From: Streptomyces sp. NBC_00414
Lineage (GTDB): Bacteria > Actinomycetota > Actinomycetes > Streptomycetales > Streptomycetaceae
DNA length: 64,000 nt
Direction of reading: 5' to 3'
NCBI RefSeq assembly: GCF_036038375.1
Contig: NZ_CP107935.1
Span: 4,588,001 to 4,652,000, forward strand
How positions within the stretch are numbered: position 1 is the first letter of the stretch; each line of letters begins with the position of its first letter. A program made the translations under genes and the position numbers. The notes under the pieces were generated by a model. It was not told where the DNA came from. It searched no databases and saw only the letters and a list, made by a program, of their open reading frames with translations. Below, one piece after another: positions 24,146-33,134 of the stretch.

Positions 24146-24181
24146 TGAGGGTGGCCGCTCGTCAGGAAGCGGCCACCCTCA
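24146..24181. terminator. Bidirectional terminator
   Basis: A perfect 14-bp stem (24146-24159 with 24168-24181) separates the convergent ADP-ribosylglycohydrolase-like and symporter genes. A second inverted repeat, CGTACGTACG twice, follows at 24186-24208. Confidence 0.85.
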
Positions 24182-24230
24182 CATCCGTACGTACGTGTCG
24201 TACGTACGAGTCGTTCGCGCGGTTTCGGTG

Positions 24231-25796
24231 CTAGTCCTTGACCGGCGCCCCCACCACGTCGTCCGCCGGGCCGGCCGGGGTCGGGATCGCCGCGGCCATG
24301 GCCCCGCCGCCGTCGCTGTTGATCTTCGCGATGAGCTCGTCCCGTTCCGGGGTGTCCTCGGGCTTCACGTAGCCGATGAGGATGTAGAGGACGAGGGACA
24401 CCGCGAGCGGGATCGACACCTGGTACTGGAGCGGGACTCCGCCGTCGACGTTCCAGCTGATCGGGTAGTTGACCAGCCAGAAGGTGACGAGGCCGACGGC
24501 CCAGCTGATCAGCGCCGCCGTCGGACCGCTCTTGCGGAACCACGGGAGCAGGCCCAGCATCAGCGGGATCGCGATCGGACCCATCAGGCCGGCCACCCAC
24601 TTGATGACGACGGTGATGATGTCGCCGAAGAAGGCGGAGTTGACCTGGGTGGCGATGGCCATCGACAGACCGAGGAAGAGCAGCGTGGCCCAGCGCGCGG
24701 CCAGCAGCCCCATCCGGGTGTCCCACTCGCGTGCCTTGCGGGAGACCGCGGGCATGATGTCGCGGGTGACGACGGCCGCGATGGCGTTGGCGTCCGAGGA
24801 GCACATCGCCATCGTGTGGGAGAAGAACCCGACGATGACCAGGCCCAGCAGCCCGTGCGGCAGCAGGTGTTCGGCCATCAGCGCGTACGAATCGGCCGGC
24901 ACGTCGGTCTTGATGATCAGCGGCGCGACCCACATGGGGAAGAACAGCACCAGCGGCCAGATCAGCCAGAGCGAGGCGGACAGGATGCCGGAGCGCGTGG
25001 CGGACTTCGCGGAGTCCGTGGCCATGTAGCGCTGGGCCTGGTTCCACATGCCGCCGTTGTACTCGAAGGTCTTGATGAACAGATACGCGATCAGGAAGAC
25101 CATCATGTACGGGCCGGCCAGCGGCTTGGTGTGCCCGTCGAGCGCGGGTTCGTCCCAGACGCTCCACAGGGTGCTGAAGCCGTTCAGCTCGGCCATGACG
25201 GCGACGAGCATCGCGATGCCGGCGATGAACTGGATGATGAACTGGCCGAGTTCGGTCAGCGCGTCCGCCCAGAGCCCGCCGACCGTGCAGTAGATGGCGG
25301 TCACGAAGCCGGTGATGAGGATGCCCATGTTGAGCGAGACACCGGTGAAGACGGAGAGCAGGGTCGCGATGGCGGCCCATTTGGCGCCCACGTCCACGAT
25401 CTTCAGCAGGACGCCGGACCAGGCGAGCGCCTGCTGGGTGGGCAGGTTGTAGCGGTTCTTCAGGTACTCAAGGGGCGAGGCCACGTGCAGCCGTGAGCGC
25501 ACCCGGTTGAGCCGGGGCGCGAACGTCTTCGCACCGATCGCGATCCCGATGGCGATCGGGAAGGACCAGGTGACGTAGGAAGTGACGCCGTACGTGTACG
25601 CGATGGCCGCGTAACCCGTGAACATGACCGCGCTGTAGCCGGACATGTGGTGCGAGATGCCCGAAAGCCACCACGGCATTTTGCCGCCGGCCGTGAAGAA
25701 GTCGCTGACGTTGTCGACCCGTTTGTGGGACCAGACACCGATCGCGACCATCACGCCGAAGTAGCCGATGAGCACGGCCCAGTCGAGACCGTTCAT
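24231..25796 (-). CDS. Sodium:solute symporter (SSF family)
   Basis: The 521-residue protein starts at ATG 25796 with GGGAGAGG upstream. It has about thirteen membrane segments, opening MNGLDWAVLIGYFGVMVAIG and the SSF signature region FFTAGGKMPWWLSGISHHMSG. SSF carriers couple Na+ entry to uptake of sugars, amino acids or organic acids. The substrate cannot be read; similar actinobacterial proteins are labelled as sugar or monocarboxylate carriers. It is followed 150 bases away by the tail of the SDR gene on the same strand. Confidence 0.9.
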   Translation of the reverse strand: MNGLDWAVLIGYFGVMVAIGVWSHKRVDNVSDFFTAGGKMPWWLSGISHHMSGYSAVMFTGYAAIAYTYGVTSYVTWSFPIAIGIAIGAKTFAPRLNRVRSRLHVASPLEYLKNRYNLPTQQALAWSGVLLKIVDVGAKWAAIATLLSVFTGVSLNMGILITGFVTAIYCTVGGLWADALTELGQFIIQFIAGIAMLVAVMAELNGFSTLWSVWDEPALDGHTKPLAGPYMMVFLIAYLFIKTFEYNGGMWNQAQRYMATDSAKSATRSGILSASLWLIWPLVLFFPMWVAPLIIKTDVPADSYALMAEHLLPHGLLGLVIVGFFSHTMAMCSSDANAIAAVVTRDIMPAVSRKAREWDTRMGLLAARWATLLFLGLSMAIATQVNSAFFGDIITVVIKWVAGLMGPIAIPLMLGLLPWFRKSGPTAALISWAVGLVTFWLVNYPISWNVDGGVPLQYQVSIPLAVSLVLYILIGYVKPEDTPERDELIAKINSDGGGAMAAAIPTPAGPADDVVGAPVKD

Positions 25797-25969
25797 ATGC
25801 CCTCTCCCAGGATCGTCAGGGTCGTGAAGCGCCCGCTCATCGTGGGTTCGATGGCATGACTGCGACAACAGCCCGTACGGTCAAAGGGAGGTAAAATAGT
25901 TCTGCTTACTGACCTCGGTTCATGTCCCTGAACAATTTCGATCAGCTCACCGATCGGGACATGTGGGCG

Positions 25970-26755
25970 CTATCGCATCAACTCCCCCGCGTTGACCAGC
26001 AACGACTGTCCCGTGATCGCCCGCGCCCGGTCCGATGCCAGAAACACCGCGGCGTCCGCCACGTCCGCGTCCGTGGCCAGCTCGGGCAGCGCCATCCGCG
26101 AGGTCAGCCGCTCCAGCACCTCGGCCTCCGGTACGCCCTCGGTGTACGCGGTGAACTGCACGTACGCCTCCACCGGCGGGCCCCACATCCAGCCGGGCAG
26201 CACGGTGTTCACCCGGATCCGGTGCGGCCCCAGCTCCCGCGCCATGGAGTACATCGCGCTCGTCAGCGCGCCCTTCGAGGCCGCGTACGCCGCCTGTCGC
26301 ACCTGGGAGGGGGCGGCGACGGACGACTGCGTGCCGATGACGACCACGGATCCGCCGCGCTCCTTCAGCGCGGGCAGACAGGCGCGGGTCATCCGCAGCG
26401 TGCCGAGCAGGTTCACGTCGAGGACGGCCTGCCAGGTGGCGAAGTCAGCGTCCTCCAAGCCGCCGAAGTAGCTGTCCCAGGCGGCCACGTGGACGACCGC
26501 GTCGAGCCGCCCGAACCGCTCGCGGGCCAGCGCGGCGAGCGCGTCGCACTGGCCCTCGTCGGTGATGTCCGTGGCCCGGTACGCCGTGTGCGCGCCGTCC
26601 GGGTCGAGTTCGGCGGCGGCCTTGGCGAGGTTCGCCTCGGTGCGCGCCCCGAGCACGGCGTTCCCGCCGTCCCGCACCACGGCCGCCGCGACCTGGTGGC
26701 CGAGCCCGGCCCCGACCCCCGACACGACGACGGTCCTGCCCCCGAGCAGTGACAT
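25970..26755 (-). CDS. Short-chain dehydrogenase/reductase
   Basis: The 261-residue SDR has the nucleotide motif VSGVGAGLG (variant of TGxxxGxG), the NAG equivalent HVAAW, and the catalytic Tyr-Lys pair in YAASK. It oxidises or reduces an alcohol/ketone with NAD(P). It is divergent from an EthD-like gene, and the gap holds a CTGACGGTCCGTCAG palindrome shared with the regulon at 56908-63907, so it probably serves the same pathway. The substrate is unknown. Confidence 0.88.
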   Translation of the reverse strand: MSLLGGRTVVVSGVGAGLGHQVAAAVVRDGGNAVLGARTEANLAKAAAELDPDGAHTAYRATDITDEGQCDALAALARERFGRLDAVVHVAAWDSYFGGLEDADFATWQAVLDVNLLGTLRMTRACLPALKERGGSVVVIGTQSSVAAPSQVRQAAYAASKGALTSAMYSMARELGPHRIRVNTVLPGWMWGPPVEAYVQFTAYTEGVPEAEVLERLTSRMALPELATDADVADAAVFLASDRARAITGQSLLVNAGELMR

Positions 26756-26783
26756 TGCGGGCCTCCCGGCTCTGGCGGTTGAT

Positions 26784-26798
26784 CTGACGGTCCGTCAG
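26784..26798. promoter_or_regulatory. CTGACGNNNCGTCAG operator, site A
   Basis: CTGACGGTCCGTCAG is a palindrome with 6-bp arms and a 3-bp centre, 29 bases before the SDR start and about 70 before the divergent gene. It matches the sites near 58077, 60057, 60100 and 63893. Confidence 0.65.
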
Positions 26799-26868
26799 AG
26801 TAGGGGCGTCCGGAGAAGGACGGAAGAGGACGGGACGAAGGACGGAACAGGGAGAAGGGGAGAGCGCC

Positions 26869-27735
26869 ATGCTCGATGACACGACGCCCGTCGACCCAGC
26901 TGTCGACACCCGCAGCGAGGTGTACGCGGAACTCGCCGCCGTCGGCCCGTACGGTGTGCGTCCCGGCCATGCCCTGATCACGATGGTGGAGCCCCATCCG
27001 GGCCACGAGTACGCGTACAACCGCTGGTACGAGGACGACCACTTCATCGCCGGGGCGATGGCGATGCCCTGGATGTACGCGGGGCGGCGCTGGGTCGCCA
27101 CCCGCGATCTCCAGCTCCTGCGCTACCCGGAGAAGTCCGCGGTCGCGCAGCCGGTCACCACCGGCTGCTACCTCTCGACGTACTGGGTCACGGACGGGCG
27201 TCACGACGACCACATGAAGTGGACCGTGGGCATCAACAAGCGGCTGAACAGGGACGGGCGGGTCTATCAGGACCGCACGCACGTCTTCACCGCGTTCCAG
27301 GACCACGAGGCGACGGTGTACCGGGACGGGGCCGCCGGGCCGCGCGACTTCCACGCGCTGGACCACCCCTACGCGGGGCTGGTGCTTCAGGTCGTCGACG
27401 CCGAATCGCCCGCGCGGCGGGGCGAACTGCTGGAGTGGCTGCGGGCGCGGCACCTCCCGAGGACGCTCGCCGGATCGCCCGCCGCCATGGTCACGGTCTT
27501 CCGGCCGACGCCGCTGCCCGGTGACCGTATGACGTACGTGAAGCAGGTCGAGGGTGTCGACACCCGGCTGACGCTGCTGTGGTTCCTTGAGGCGGATCCG
27601 CGGGAGTGCTGGGAGGAGTACTTCACGGATCTGGACGGTCCGGTGGCCGGGACCGGGCTGGGGCGGGTGGAGTTGGTGGCGCCCTTCGTTCCGACCGTGC
27701 CGGGGACCGACCGGTACGTCGACCGGTTGCGGTGA
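26869..27735 (+). CDS. EthD-like tandem alpha/beta-barrel protein
   Basis: This 288-residue protein has no signal peptide or membrane segment. The part HALITMVEPHPGHEYAYNRW YEDDH (about 34-57) and the later GLVLQVVDAESPARRGEL ... RARHLP look like two ferredoxin-like repeats of the EthD/dimeric alpha-beta-barrel type, where a W-Y-x-x-H motif is common. Such proteins often act with monooxygenases. It is divergent from the SDR under a common operator, so a step in the same catabolic route is likely. The exact family is uncertain. Confidence 0.6.
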   Translation: MLDDTTPVDPAVDTRSEVYAELAAVGPYGVRPGHALITMVEPHPGHEYAYNRWYEDDHFIAGAMAMPWMYAGRRWVATRDLQLLRYPEKSAVAQPVTTGCYLSTYWVTDGRHDDHMKWTVGINKRLNRDGRVYQDRTHVFTAFQDHEATVYRDGAAGPRDFHALDHPYAGLVLQVVDAESPARRGELLEWLRARHLPRTLAGSPAAMVTVFRPTPLPGDRMTYVKQVEGVDTRLTLLWFLEADPRECWEEYFTDLDGPVAGTGLGRVELVAPFVPTVPGTDRYVDRLR

Positions 27736-27768
27736 ACGGAAATTCGGTGGTTCGCGCGGCATACGTGG

Positions 27769-27800
27769 TGTCAGGTGTTCGTTGAGCAACACACCTGACA
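27769..27800. promoter_or_regulatory. Inverted repeat before the DUF2165 gene
   Basis: TGTCAGGTGT (27769-27778) and ACACCTGACA (27791-27800) are perfect inverted copies 12 bases apart. They end just before the ribosome site of the next gene, so they are more likely an operator or leader hairpin than a terminator of the previous gene. Confidence 0.5.
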
Positions 27801-27816
27801 ACGGGAGGACTTGACG

Positions 27817-28323
27817 ATGCCCGCAGCACGCGCGTTACCGATCACCGCGGCTCTGCTCACCGGCACGGTCGCGCTCTACATCACGCTCGTGGCGTTCGGG
27901 AACATCACCGACTTCGGCACCAACCAGCAGTTCGTCCAGCACGTCATGGCGATGGACACCACCTTCAAGGACGACGACCTGATGTGGCGGGCCGTCGAGT
28001 CCAAGGGGGTCCAGGACGCCGTGTACGTCGCGATCATCGTGTGGGAGACGGCCGCCGCGCTCGTTCTGATCCTCGGTACGGTCCAGTGGCTGCGGCGGGA
28101 TCCGGTGCGGGCTCGGCGGACGTCCACGGTGGGGTTGTCGATGTTGATGCTGCTCTTCGGGGCGGGGTTTCTCGCCGTTGGCGGTGAGTGGTTCGCGATG
28201 TGGCAGTCGGAGAACTGGAACGGGCTGGATGCGGCGATGCGGGTGTTCTTGCTGAGCGGGGTCGTGCTGGTCGTGATTCACCTTCCCGTGGACCGGGGGG
28301 TGGGGGCGGGGGCGGACGCTTAG
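27817..28323 (+). CDS. DUF2165 integral membrane protein
   Basis: The 168-residue protein has four hydrophobic segments and the DUF2165 motif ITDFGTNQQFVQHVMAMDTT near its N-terminus, followed by LMWRAVESKGVQDAVYV. ATG 27817 follows GGGAGG; an in-frame TTG lies six bases earlier. The family has no assigned function. It lies 82 bases after the EthD-like gene. Confidence 0.85.
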   Translation: MPAARALPITAALLTGTVALYITLVAFGNITDFGTNQQFVQHVMAMDTTFKDDDLMWRAVESKGVQDAVYVAIIVWETAAALVLILGTVQWLRRDPVRARRTSTVGLSMLMLLFGAGFLAVGGEWFAMWQSENWNGLDAAMRVFLLSGVVLVVIHLPVDRGVGAGADA

Positions 28324-28334
28324 GGGGTTGTGGG

Positions 28335-28395
28335 GCGGGTGCGGGCCGGTGGGGGCTTGTCACGCCGTTCCCCGCGCCCCTTTGGGGGCGGCTCC
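28335..28395. repeat. Streptomyces dispersed intergenic repeat, copy 1
   Basis: The stretch GTGCGGGCCGGTGGGGGCTT, then CCCCGCGCCCC and TTTGGGGGCGGC, belongs to a GC-rich repeat seen between genes across Streptomyces genomes. Related copies occur at 56827-56885 and 59001-59060. It probably ends transcription of both convergent genes. Confidence 0.6.
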
Positions 28396-31300
28396 TACTG
28401 TTCGTGGCGGGACTTGATCTCTTCTCGGGATCTTGTTGCTTCCGCCAGTACGGGCTCGATGCGAGAGCGGTCCGCACCTGGGCTGGCCAGGAGGTCCGTG
28501 AGGATCAGGGTGAGGTTGGCCAGGTCGTCCCAGGCGGGAGGTGTGGCCAGGAGGTCGGACAGGGCCCGGGTCGCGGTGTGCCAGTCCGCGAGGGCGCAGG
28601 CCAGGAAGCAGCGGGACTGGGCGCGTTCCACGTCGCCCAGCGCGCTGTCCGCCTCCGGCAGCTCGGCGTCGGCGCGGACCAGGGTCGCGAGTTCGCGCCA
28701 GAGGGGCTCGGCGACAGGCAGGCCCTCCGACCGGCTGACGGTCATCGCCAGTTCGAAGGTGCCCGGGATCGGCTCCGTCGCGCGCAGCCGCTCGGCCGCA
28801 CGGCGTGCCTGCGGCCACCGACCGGCATGGCGGTGGACCTCGCAGCGCAGGTCTTCCAGGTCGTCGCCGGGCCGCGCCGCCCGGTCCGCGTCGGCCAGCC
28901 GTGCGGACGCCTCGTCCCAGCGGCCGCACTGCGTCAGCAGCTCGACGGCCGCGCGGCGCGCCCAGGCCGCCTGCGACGCCGGTTCCAGGGCGGCGCAGCG
29001 GTCCAGGTCGGCGAGGGCCCGCTCGGTGCGTCCGGTCGCCAGGCCGACGCGCGCGCGGGTCGCGTACGACCAGCCGTCGTCCGGGTCCAGCTCAAGGGCG
29101 CGGTCCAGGTACCGGAGGGCGTCCTCGTACTGCCTCATGAGGAGGTGGGTGCCGCCGAGGCCGGTCAGTGCGAGGCGGTCGTCCGGGCTCCGGTCCAGTA
29201 CGCGGCGGAAGACGGCGACCGCTTCCTCGTACCGGCCCTCCCTCCGGTACTCAACGCCCAGTTCGACGCTGATCCAGTCGAGGTCCGGGGCGGCCCCGAC
29301 GGCCCGCTCCAGGTACTCGAACATGGCGGTCCGGTCGCCGAGTTCGTCCTTCGCGCGGGCCGTCATCACCAGCGCCCACGCGTAGTCGGGCCGCAGTTCG
29401 ACGGCCCGGCCGAAGTCGGCCAGGCCCTCCTCGTACCGGCCCAGGTCGCACAGGGCCGCTCCGCGGCTCGCCAGTGCGGAGGCGTAGTCGGGCTTCAGGG
29501 TGAGCGCGCGGGTCAGTTCGGTGACGGCCTCCTCGGGGCGGTCGGCGAGCCGGTAGGCGTCCCCCCGTTCCGACGCGACCCAGTGCGCGTTGGGCGCGAC
29601 GCGGACCGCCTCGTCGAAGTCGGCGAACGCCCTGTCCGGTTCGCCCCTGGTGCGGCGCAGGCGGGCCCTGCGCACCAGCGCCCAGGGGTTGTCCGCCTCG
29701 ATGCCCAGCGCGCGGTTGAAGTCGGCGAGCGCCTCGTCGTACCGCCCGAGTGCGTGGCGGCACACGGCTCGGCCGGTCAGCGGGTCGGCGTCGGTCGGGT
29801 CGAGGGCGACGGCCCGGTCGAAGTCGGCGACGGCCTCCTCGAAGCGGCCGGCCAGCCGGTAGGTCTCCGCGCGTGCGGCGATGATCCACACGGTGCCGGG
29901 GGCCAGTTCGTCCGCCCGGTCGAGTGCGGCGAGGGCCGCCGGGAAGTCGTCCAGCAGCTGATGGGTCCAGCCGCGTCCGTAGTGGGCCCAGGCGAGTCGC
30001 GGATCGAGCTCCAGGGCGCGGTCGTACTCCTCCAGGGCCTGCCGGTGCTCGCCGCCGTAGCGCAGTTCCCTGCCCCGCAGGGTGTGTGCGAGCGCCCGGC
30101 CGGCCGTGTCGGGTCCCGGCCGGGCCAGGAGCAGGCCCATCGCCGTGGCGATCCCGGCCGTGTCGTCGTCGAGCGCCTCGCCCAGCCGGGCGCCCCACTC
30201 GGTGAGGTCGGTGTTGTCCGTGGCGTGGCCCGCGTCCTCCAGCATCCGCGCCCAGCCGCGGCCGACGACGGCGTCCTCCCGGCAGGCCTCGACCAGTTCG
30301 CACAGGGCCGCGCCGAGCGCCGCGGGGGGCCGGGCGCAGAGCAGGTGGTAGGTCTCCTCCAGGCGCAGCTCGCGCCACTCCTCGTCGGCCCACAGGTTCT
30401 CGGTCTCCCGGCCGGCCTCGGTCTCGGCCCGCCAGTGGGCGAACGTGCCGGCCAGCCGCCGGTGCCGTCCGGTCCACTCCCGCGGGGACCGGCGCCGCTC
30501 CAGCCGCAGCATCGGAGCCCGTACGACGTCGTGGTACCGGACCCGGCCCCCGCGCTCGCCGACGAAGGGCAGCCCGGTCAACCAGTCGTACAGCGCGTCC
30601 AGTTCGGCCCGGCCGTGCGATGTGACCGGTTCGCCGTCCGGGTGGTCGACCAGGGCCCGGAACACGTCCGCGTCCAGTCGGCGGGGCAGCGCGCAGAGCC
30701 GGGCGACCTGGCGGCGGGTGTCGTCGGTCTCCCACTGCAGGAAGCGTTTGACGGCGGTGGCGCTCGGGTCGCCCACGTCGTCCGGGGCGCCGGGGCGGGC
30801 TTCCGCGAGCGTCGACACGAGGACGGGCAGGCCGCCGGTGAGGCGCAGCACCTCCTTGACGACCGGTTCGGCGACGACTCCCTTCCCGGCGAGGAGCCCG
30901 CGCGACTCGGACTCGGTGAACGGCGCCAGCGACACGTCCGCCACGGAGCCCGCGCCGCTCCAGCGTGCGGTGTCCAGGGGGCGCTGTCCCGCGGTGACCA
31001 CCACGACGGTGGCGGGCAGTCCGCCGTCCGCCTCGTGGCGCGTGACCGTCTCGTGCAGCCACGGGTCGAGGAAGGGTCCGGTCCGTTCGTACGTGTCGAA
31101 GAACAGGACGATCCAGGTGGTGGCGGAGGCCGCCGCGCGCAGTTCGCGGAGCAGGACCGGGGTGAGCACCTTCTCCGGGGACATCACCAGTTCGATGTCG
31201 TCGGGGTTGCGGAAGCGGGCGCTCAGGCCGGTGCGCAGGCGGTCCGCGCGCTGGGCGAGCAGGTCGGCGGGCAGGGCGCTCGTGAGGAGTCCGGCGCCCG

Positions 31301-31784
31301 GTACGGCGGCCTCCACGGCTGCGAGGCCGAGCCCCACGGCGGTCCTGCTCCCGGCGGAAGCGGGCTGTGGCTGCGCCTGTGGTTGCTGGTTCTCCGGTGC
31401 CAGTGCGGCGAGGGCGGCGGCCTCCGCCTCGTGCCGCCGCTCCCGGTACACGGCGAGCCGCCGTTCCAGGTCCTTCAACCGCCGGCCCTGGTCCGCGAAC
31501 TGACGGCACATCTCGGCCATCGCCTCCGGCACGCTGCCGGCCCGCTCGTCGACGTACGCCGTCAGCGCCCCGCGTTCGCGTGCGAGCTGCCGCAACTCCT
31601 GGACCAGGAAGGTCTTCCCGACTCCCGCGGTGCCGTGCACATGGAAGCGGAAGCGCTGCCGGGGGTCTCCGACCGGGATGTCGAAGTTCGCGAGGAACGC
31701 GGCCCGTTCGGCGTCCCGGCCCACGAATCCGGCCCGGTTGCCCCGCTGGATCAGCTCCTGCCGCGACGGCCCTGCCTGCGCCAC
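28395..31784 (-). CDS. STAND-type ATPase with about twelve C-terminal TPRs
   Basis: The 1129-residue protein starts at GTG 31784 with GGAGGCGG upstream. An AAA/STAND NTPase occupies the N-terminal half: VGRDAERAAF, Walker A GTAGVGKT (51-58) and Walker B IVLFFDTYE (225-233). Residues about 562-1010 are tetratricopeptide repeats, e.g. ALEEYDRALELDPRLAWAHY and EAVADFDRAVALDPTDADPL. STAND proteins sense a ligand through their repeats and then oligomerise. Such proteins act in regulation or in phage defence; no effector domain is visible here. It appears single and native in composition. Confidence 0.85.
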   Translation of the reverse strand: MAQAGPSRQELIQRGNRAGFVGRDAERAAFLANFDIPVGDPRQRFRFHVHGTAGVGKTFLVQELRQLARERGALTAYVDERAGSVPEAMAEMCRQFADQGRRLKDLERRLAVYRERRHEAEAAALAALAPENQQPQAQPQPASAGSRTAVGLGLAAVEAAVPGAGLLTSALPADLLAQRADRLRTGLSARFRNPDDIELVMSPEKVLTPVLLRELRAAASATTWIVLFFDTYERTGPFLDPWLHETVTRHEADGGLPATVVVVTAGQRPLDTARWSGAGSVADVSLAPFTESESRGLLAGKGVVAEPVVKEVLRLTGGLPVLVSTLAEARPGAPDDVGDPSATAVKRFLQWETDDTRRQVARLCALPRRLDADVFRALVDHPDGEPVTSHGRAELDALYDWLTGLPFVGERGGRVRYHDVVRAPMLRLERRRSPREWTGRHRRLAGTFAHWRAETEAGRETENLWADEEWRELRLEETYHLLCARPPAALGAALCELVEACREDAVVGRGWARMLEDAGHATDNTDLTEWGARLGEALDDDTAGIATAMGLLLARPGPDTAGRALAHTLRGRELRYGGEHRQALEEYDRALELDPRLAWAHYGRGWTHQLLDDFPAALAALDRADELAPGTVWIIAARAETYRLAGRFEEAVADFDRAVALDPTDADPLTGRAVCRHALGRYDEALADFNRALGIEADNPWALVRRARLRRTRGEPDRAFADFDEAVRVAPNAHWVASERGDAYRLADRPEEAVTELTRALTLKPDYASALASRGAALCDLGRYEEGLADFGRAVELRPDYAWALVMTARAKDELGDRTAMFEYLERAVGAAPDLDWISVELGVEYRREGRYEEAVAVFRRVLDRSPDDRLALTGLGGTHLLMRQYEDALRYLDRALELDPDDGWSYATRARVGLATGRTERALADLDRCAALEPASQAAWARRAAVELLTQCGRWDEASARLADADRAARPGDDLEDLRCEVHRHAGRWPQARRAAERLRATEPIPGTFELAMTVSRSEGLPVAEPLWRELATLVRADAELPEADSALGDVERAQSRCFLACALADWHTATRALSDLLATPPAWDDLANLTLILTDLLASPGADRSRIEPVLAEATRSREEIKSRHEQ

Positions 31785-32231
31785 CGGTCCGCCTCCTCGC
31801 CACGCCGGGTCCTGTACGGGTCCCAGTGTGGATCAACTTGGCGTGCGGGGCCCAGGAGTTGACGGGTCGGCCGCGGCCCGTCGGGGTGCCGGCGGCTGCC
31901 TCGTCGACGCGGGCCCACCGTCGCCCGCATCCCGAGGCCCGGCGGGAAGGCCATGAACCGTCATACCCACTCGCCCTGAAACGGGCTGTCGCCGGAGGCA
32001 TATTCAGGCCTAGCCTGAAGGCAGTCCGTGAGACCTTCGGTCGCCGTTGCTACGGCGTCGTGGTCCGGCGATCGCTCGGGGCCCGAGGGACGCCCCTACG
32101 TCAGCGGCTGTGTTCCGCGGGACCTTGATCCCGCTTCTTCGGCATCGCACGAGGAACCGCCGCGGCTTGCGCCCCCAGACCACGGTCACCTCCCGCTTCC
32201 CCGCCGGTGCATGGCTATGGGAAATCCAGCC
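31785..32231. other. 447-bp divergent intergenic region
   Basis: I see no gene between the STAND ATPase and the STAS-like gene. A palindrome TTCAGGCCTAGCCTGAA (32003-32019, 7-bp arms around CTA) is the clearest element and could be an operator for either side. Confidence 0.45.
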
Positions 32232-32564
32232 ATGTCCAAATACTTCATCGACGACCTCATGTTCATCCAGCCGCTGGGCCACGAGCCGGGCATCAAGCTC
32301 TACGGCCAGGTCATGGGAGTCCATCAGATCCCCCTCACCCTGGCCCTGCAGTCCTGCCGCCGGCAGCACCAGGACGTGACCGTCGACCTCACCGGCGTCC
32401 ACTACCTCTCCCAGAGCGCACTCGAAACGCTGGTCAGCGCGGCCGACACCCTGCCGCCGCCCGGCCGGCTGACCCTGCGGGCCGGACCCGAACTCGACCT
32501 CCCCGGACGGCTCGCGTCCCGCGGCTGGCACGAGACCCAGAGCCTCCAGCTCGCCGAGCCCTGA
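32232..32564 (+). CDS. STAS-like small protein
   Basis: The 110-residue protein begins MSKYFIDDLMFIQPLGHEPG from ATG 32232, with GGGA upstream; ATGs at 32211 and 32217 lack a ribosome site. The stretch VTVDLTGVHYLSQSALETL has the D-LT-G-x-x-L-S-x-S-A pattern of STAS domains, with the usual phosphorylated Ser position kept. It probably takes part in a partner-switching regulator. The STAS gene at 32600 is convergent to it. Confidence 0.65.
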   Translation: MSKYFIDDLMFIQPLGHEPGIKLYGQVMGVHQIPLTLALQSCRRQHQDVTVDLTGVHYLSQSALETLVSAADTLPPPGRLTLRAGPELDLPGRLASRGWHETQSLQLAEP

Positions 32565-32599
32565 CCGCGAGGGCGGCCGGCGGCCCGCGGAATCAGCGG

Positions 32600-32965
32600 T
32601 CAGTGCCGGAGAGCCTGCTCGACGGTCGGATAGCAGCGGATGACCGTGTCGAGGCCGACCAGCTCCAGTACGCGCCGCACGGACGGTCGCGCGCCTGCCA
32701 CGCGGACCCAGCCCTCGGTGGCCGCGGCGGCCTTGTAGGCGATGATGAGCACGTTGACGCCGCTGGAATCCATGAAGGTCACGCCGGTCAGGTCGGCCAC
32801 GGTCCGCTGCGGCACGTCTGCGGCCGGCCGTTGCAGTGCCTCCTCGACGCGATCACGCGAATCATGATCCAGGTCACCGCACAGAGTGACGACGTGCACG
32901 CCGTCGACAGTGGTGCGGCTGGCCGACACTCGGCCGCCGGGCTGTGCTGGATGTGACTGGGTCAC
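32600..32965 (-). CDS. STAS-domain anti-sigma factor antagonist
   Basis: The 121-residue protein starts at GTG 32965 with AGGA upstream. It has the SpoIIAA pattern: VVTLCGDLDHDSRDRVEEAL, then VADLTGVTFMDSSGVNVLI with the phosphorylatable Ser in MDSSG. Such proteins release sigma factors by binding their anti-sigma kinase. A divergent HATPase gene at 33135 is a natural partner. No sigma-B-type gene lies beside them, so the target is unknown. Confidence 0.88.
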   Translation of the reverse strand: MTQSHPAQPGGRVSASRTTVDGVHVVTLCGDLDHDSRDRVEEALQRPAADVPQRTVADLTGVTFMDSSGVNVLIIAYKAAAATEGWVRVAGARPSVRRVLELVGLDTVIRCYPTVEQALRH

Positions 32966-33134
32966 GGTGTCCTCGCTGCGTTCGCTGATGCGGCTCGAAT
33001 CCGAGCGCGCACGAGCCGGTTCCAGGAGTGTCGGCGCACATGCTCGACCGGTCGGCCCGCTGCTGCAAGAGTCGCATGGAGGGGGCCGTCGGGTACCGGG
33101 CCGGGGCCAGTGAACTCGGAGGCGGGCAAAAGAC

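Noticed and set aside
28395..31784. Multi-gene defence island around the STAND ATPase
   Set aside because: Neighbours are regulators, a DUF2165 protein and arsenic genes; no nuclease, methylase or restriction genes are seen.
28188..31862. 1224-codon frame on the top strand
   Set aside because: Antisense of the STAND-TPR gene, whose Walker and TPR motifs decide the strand.
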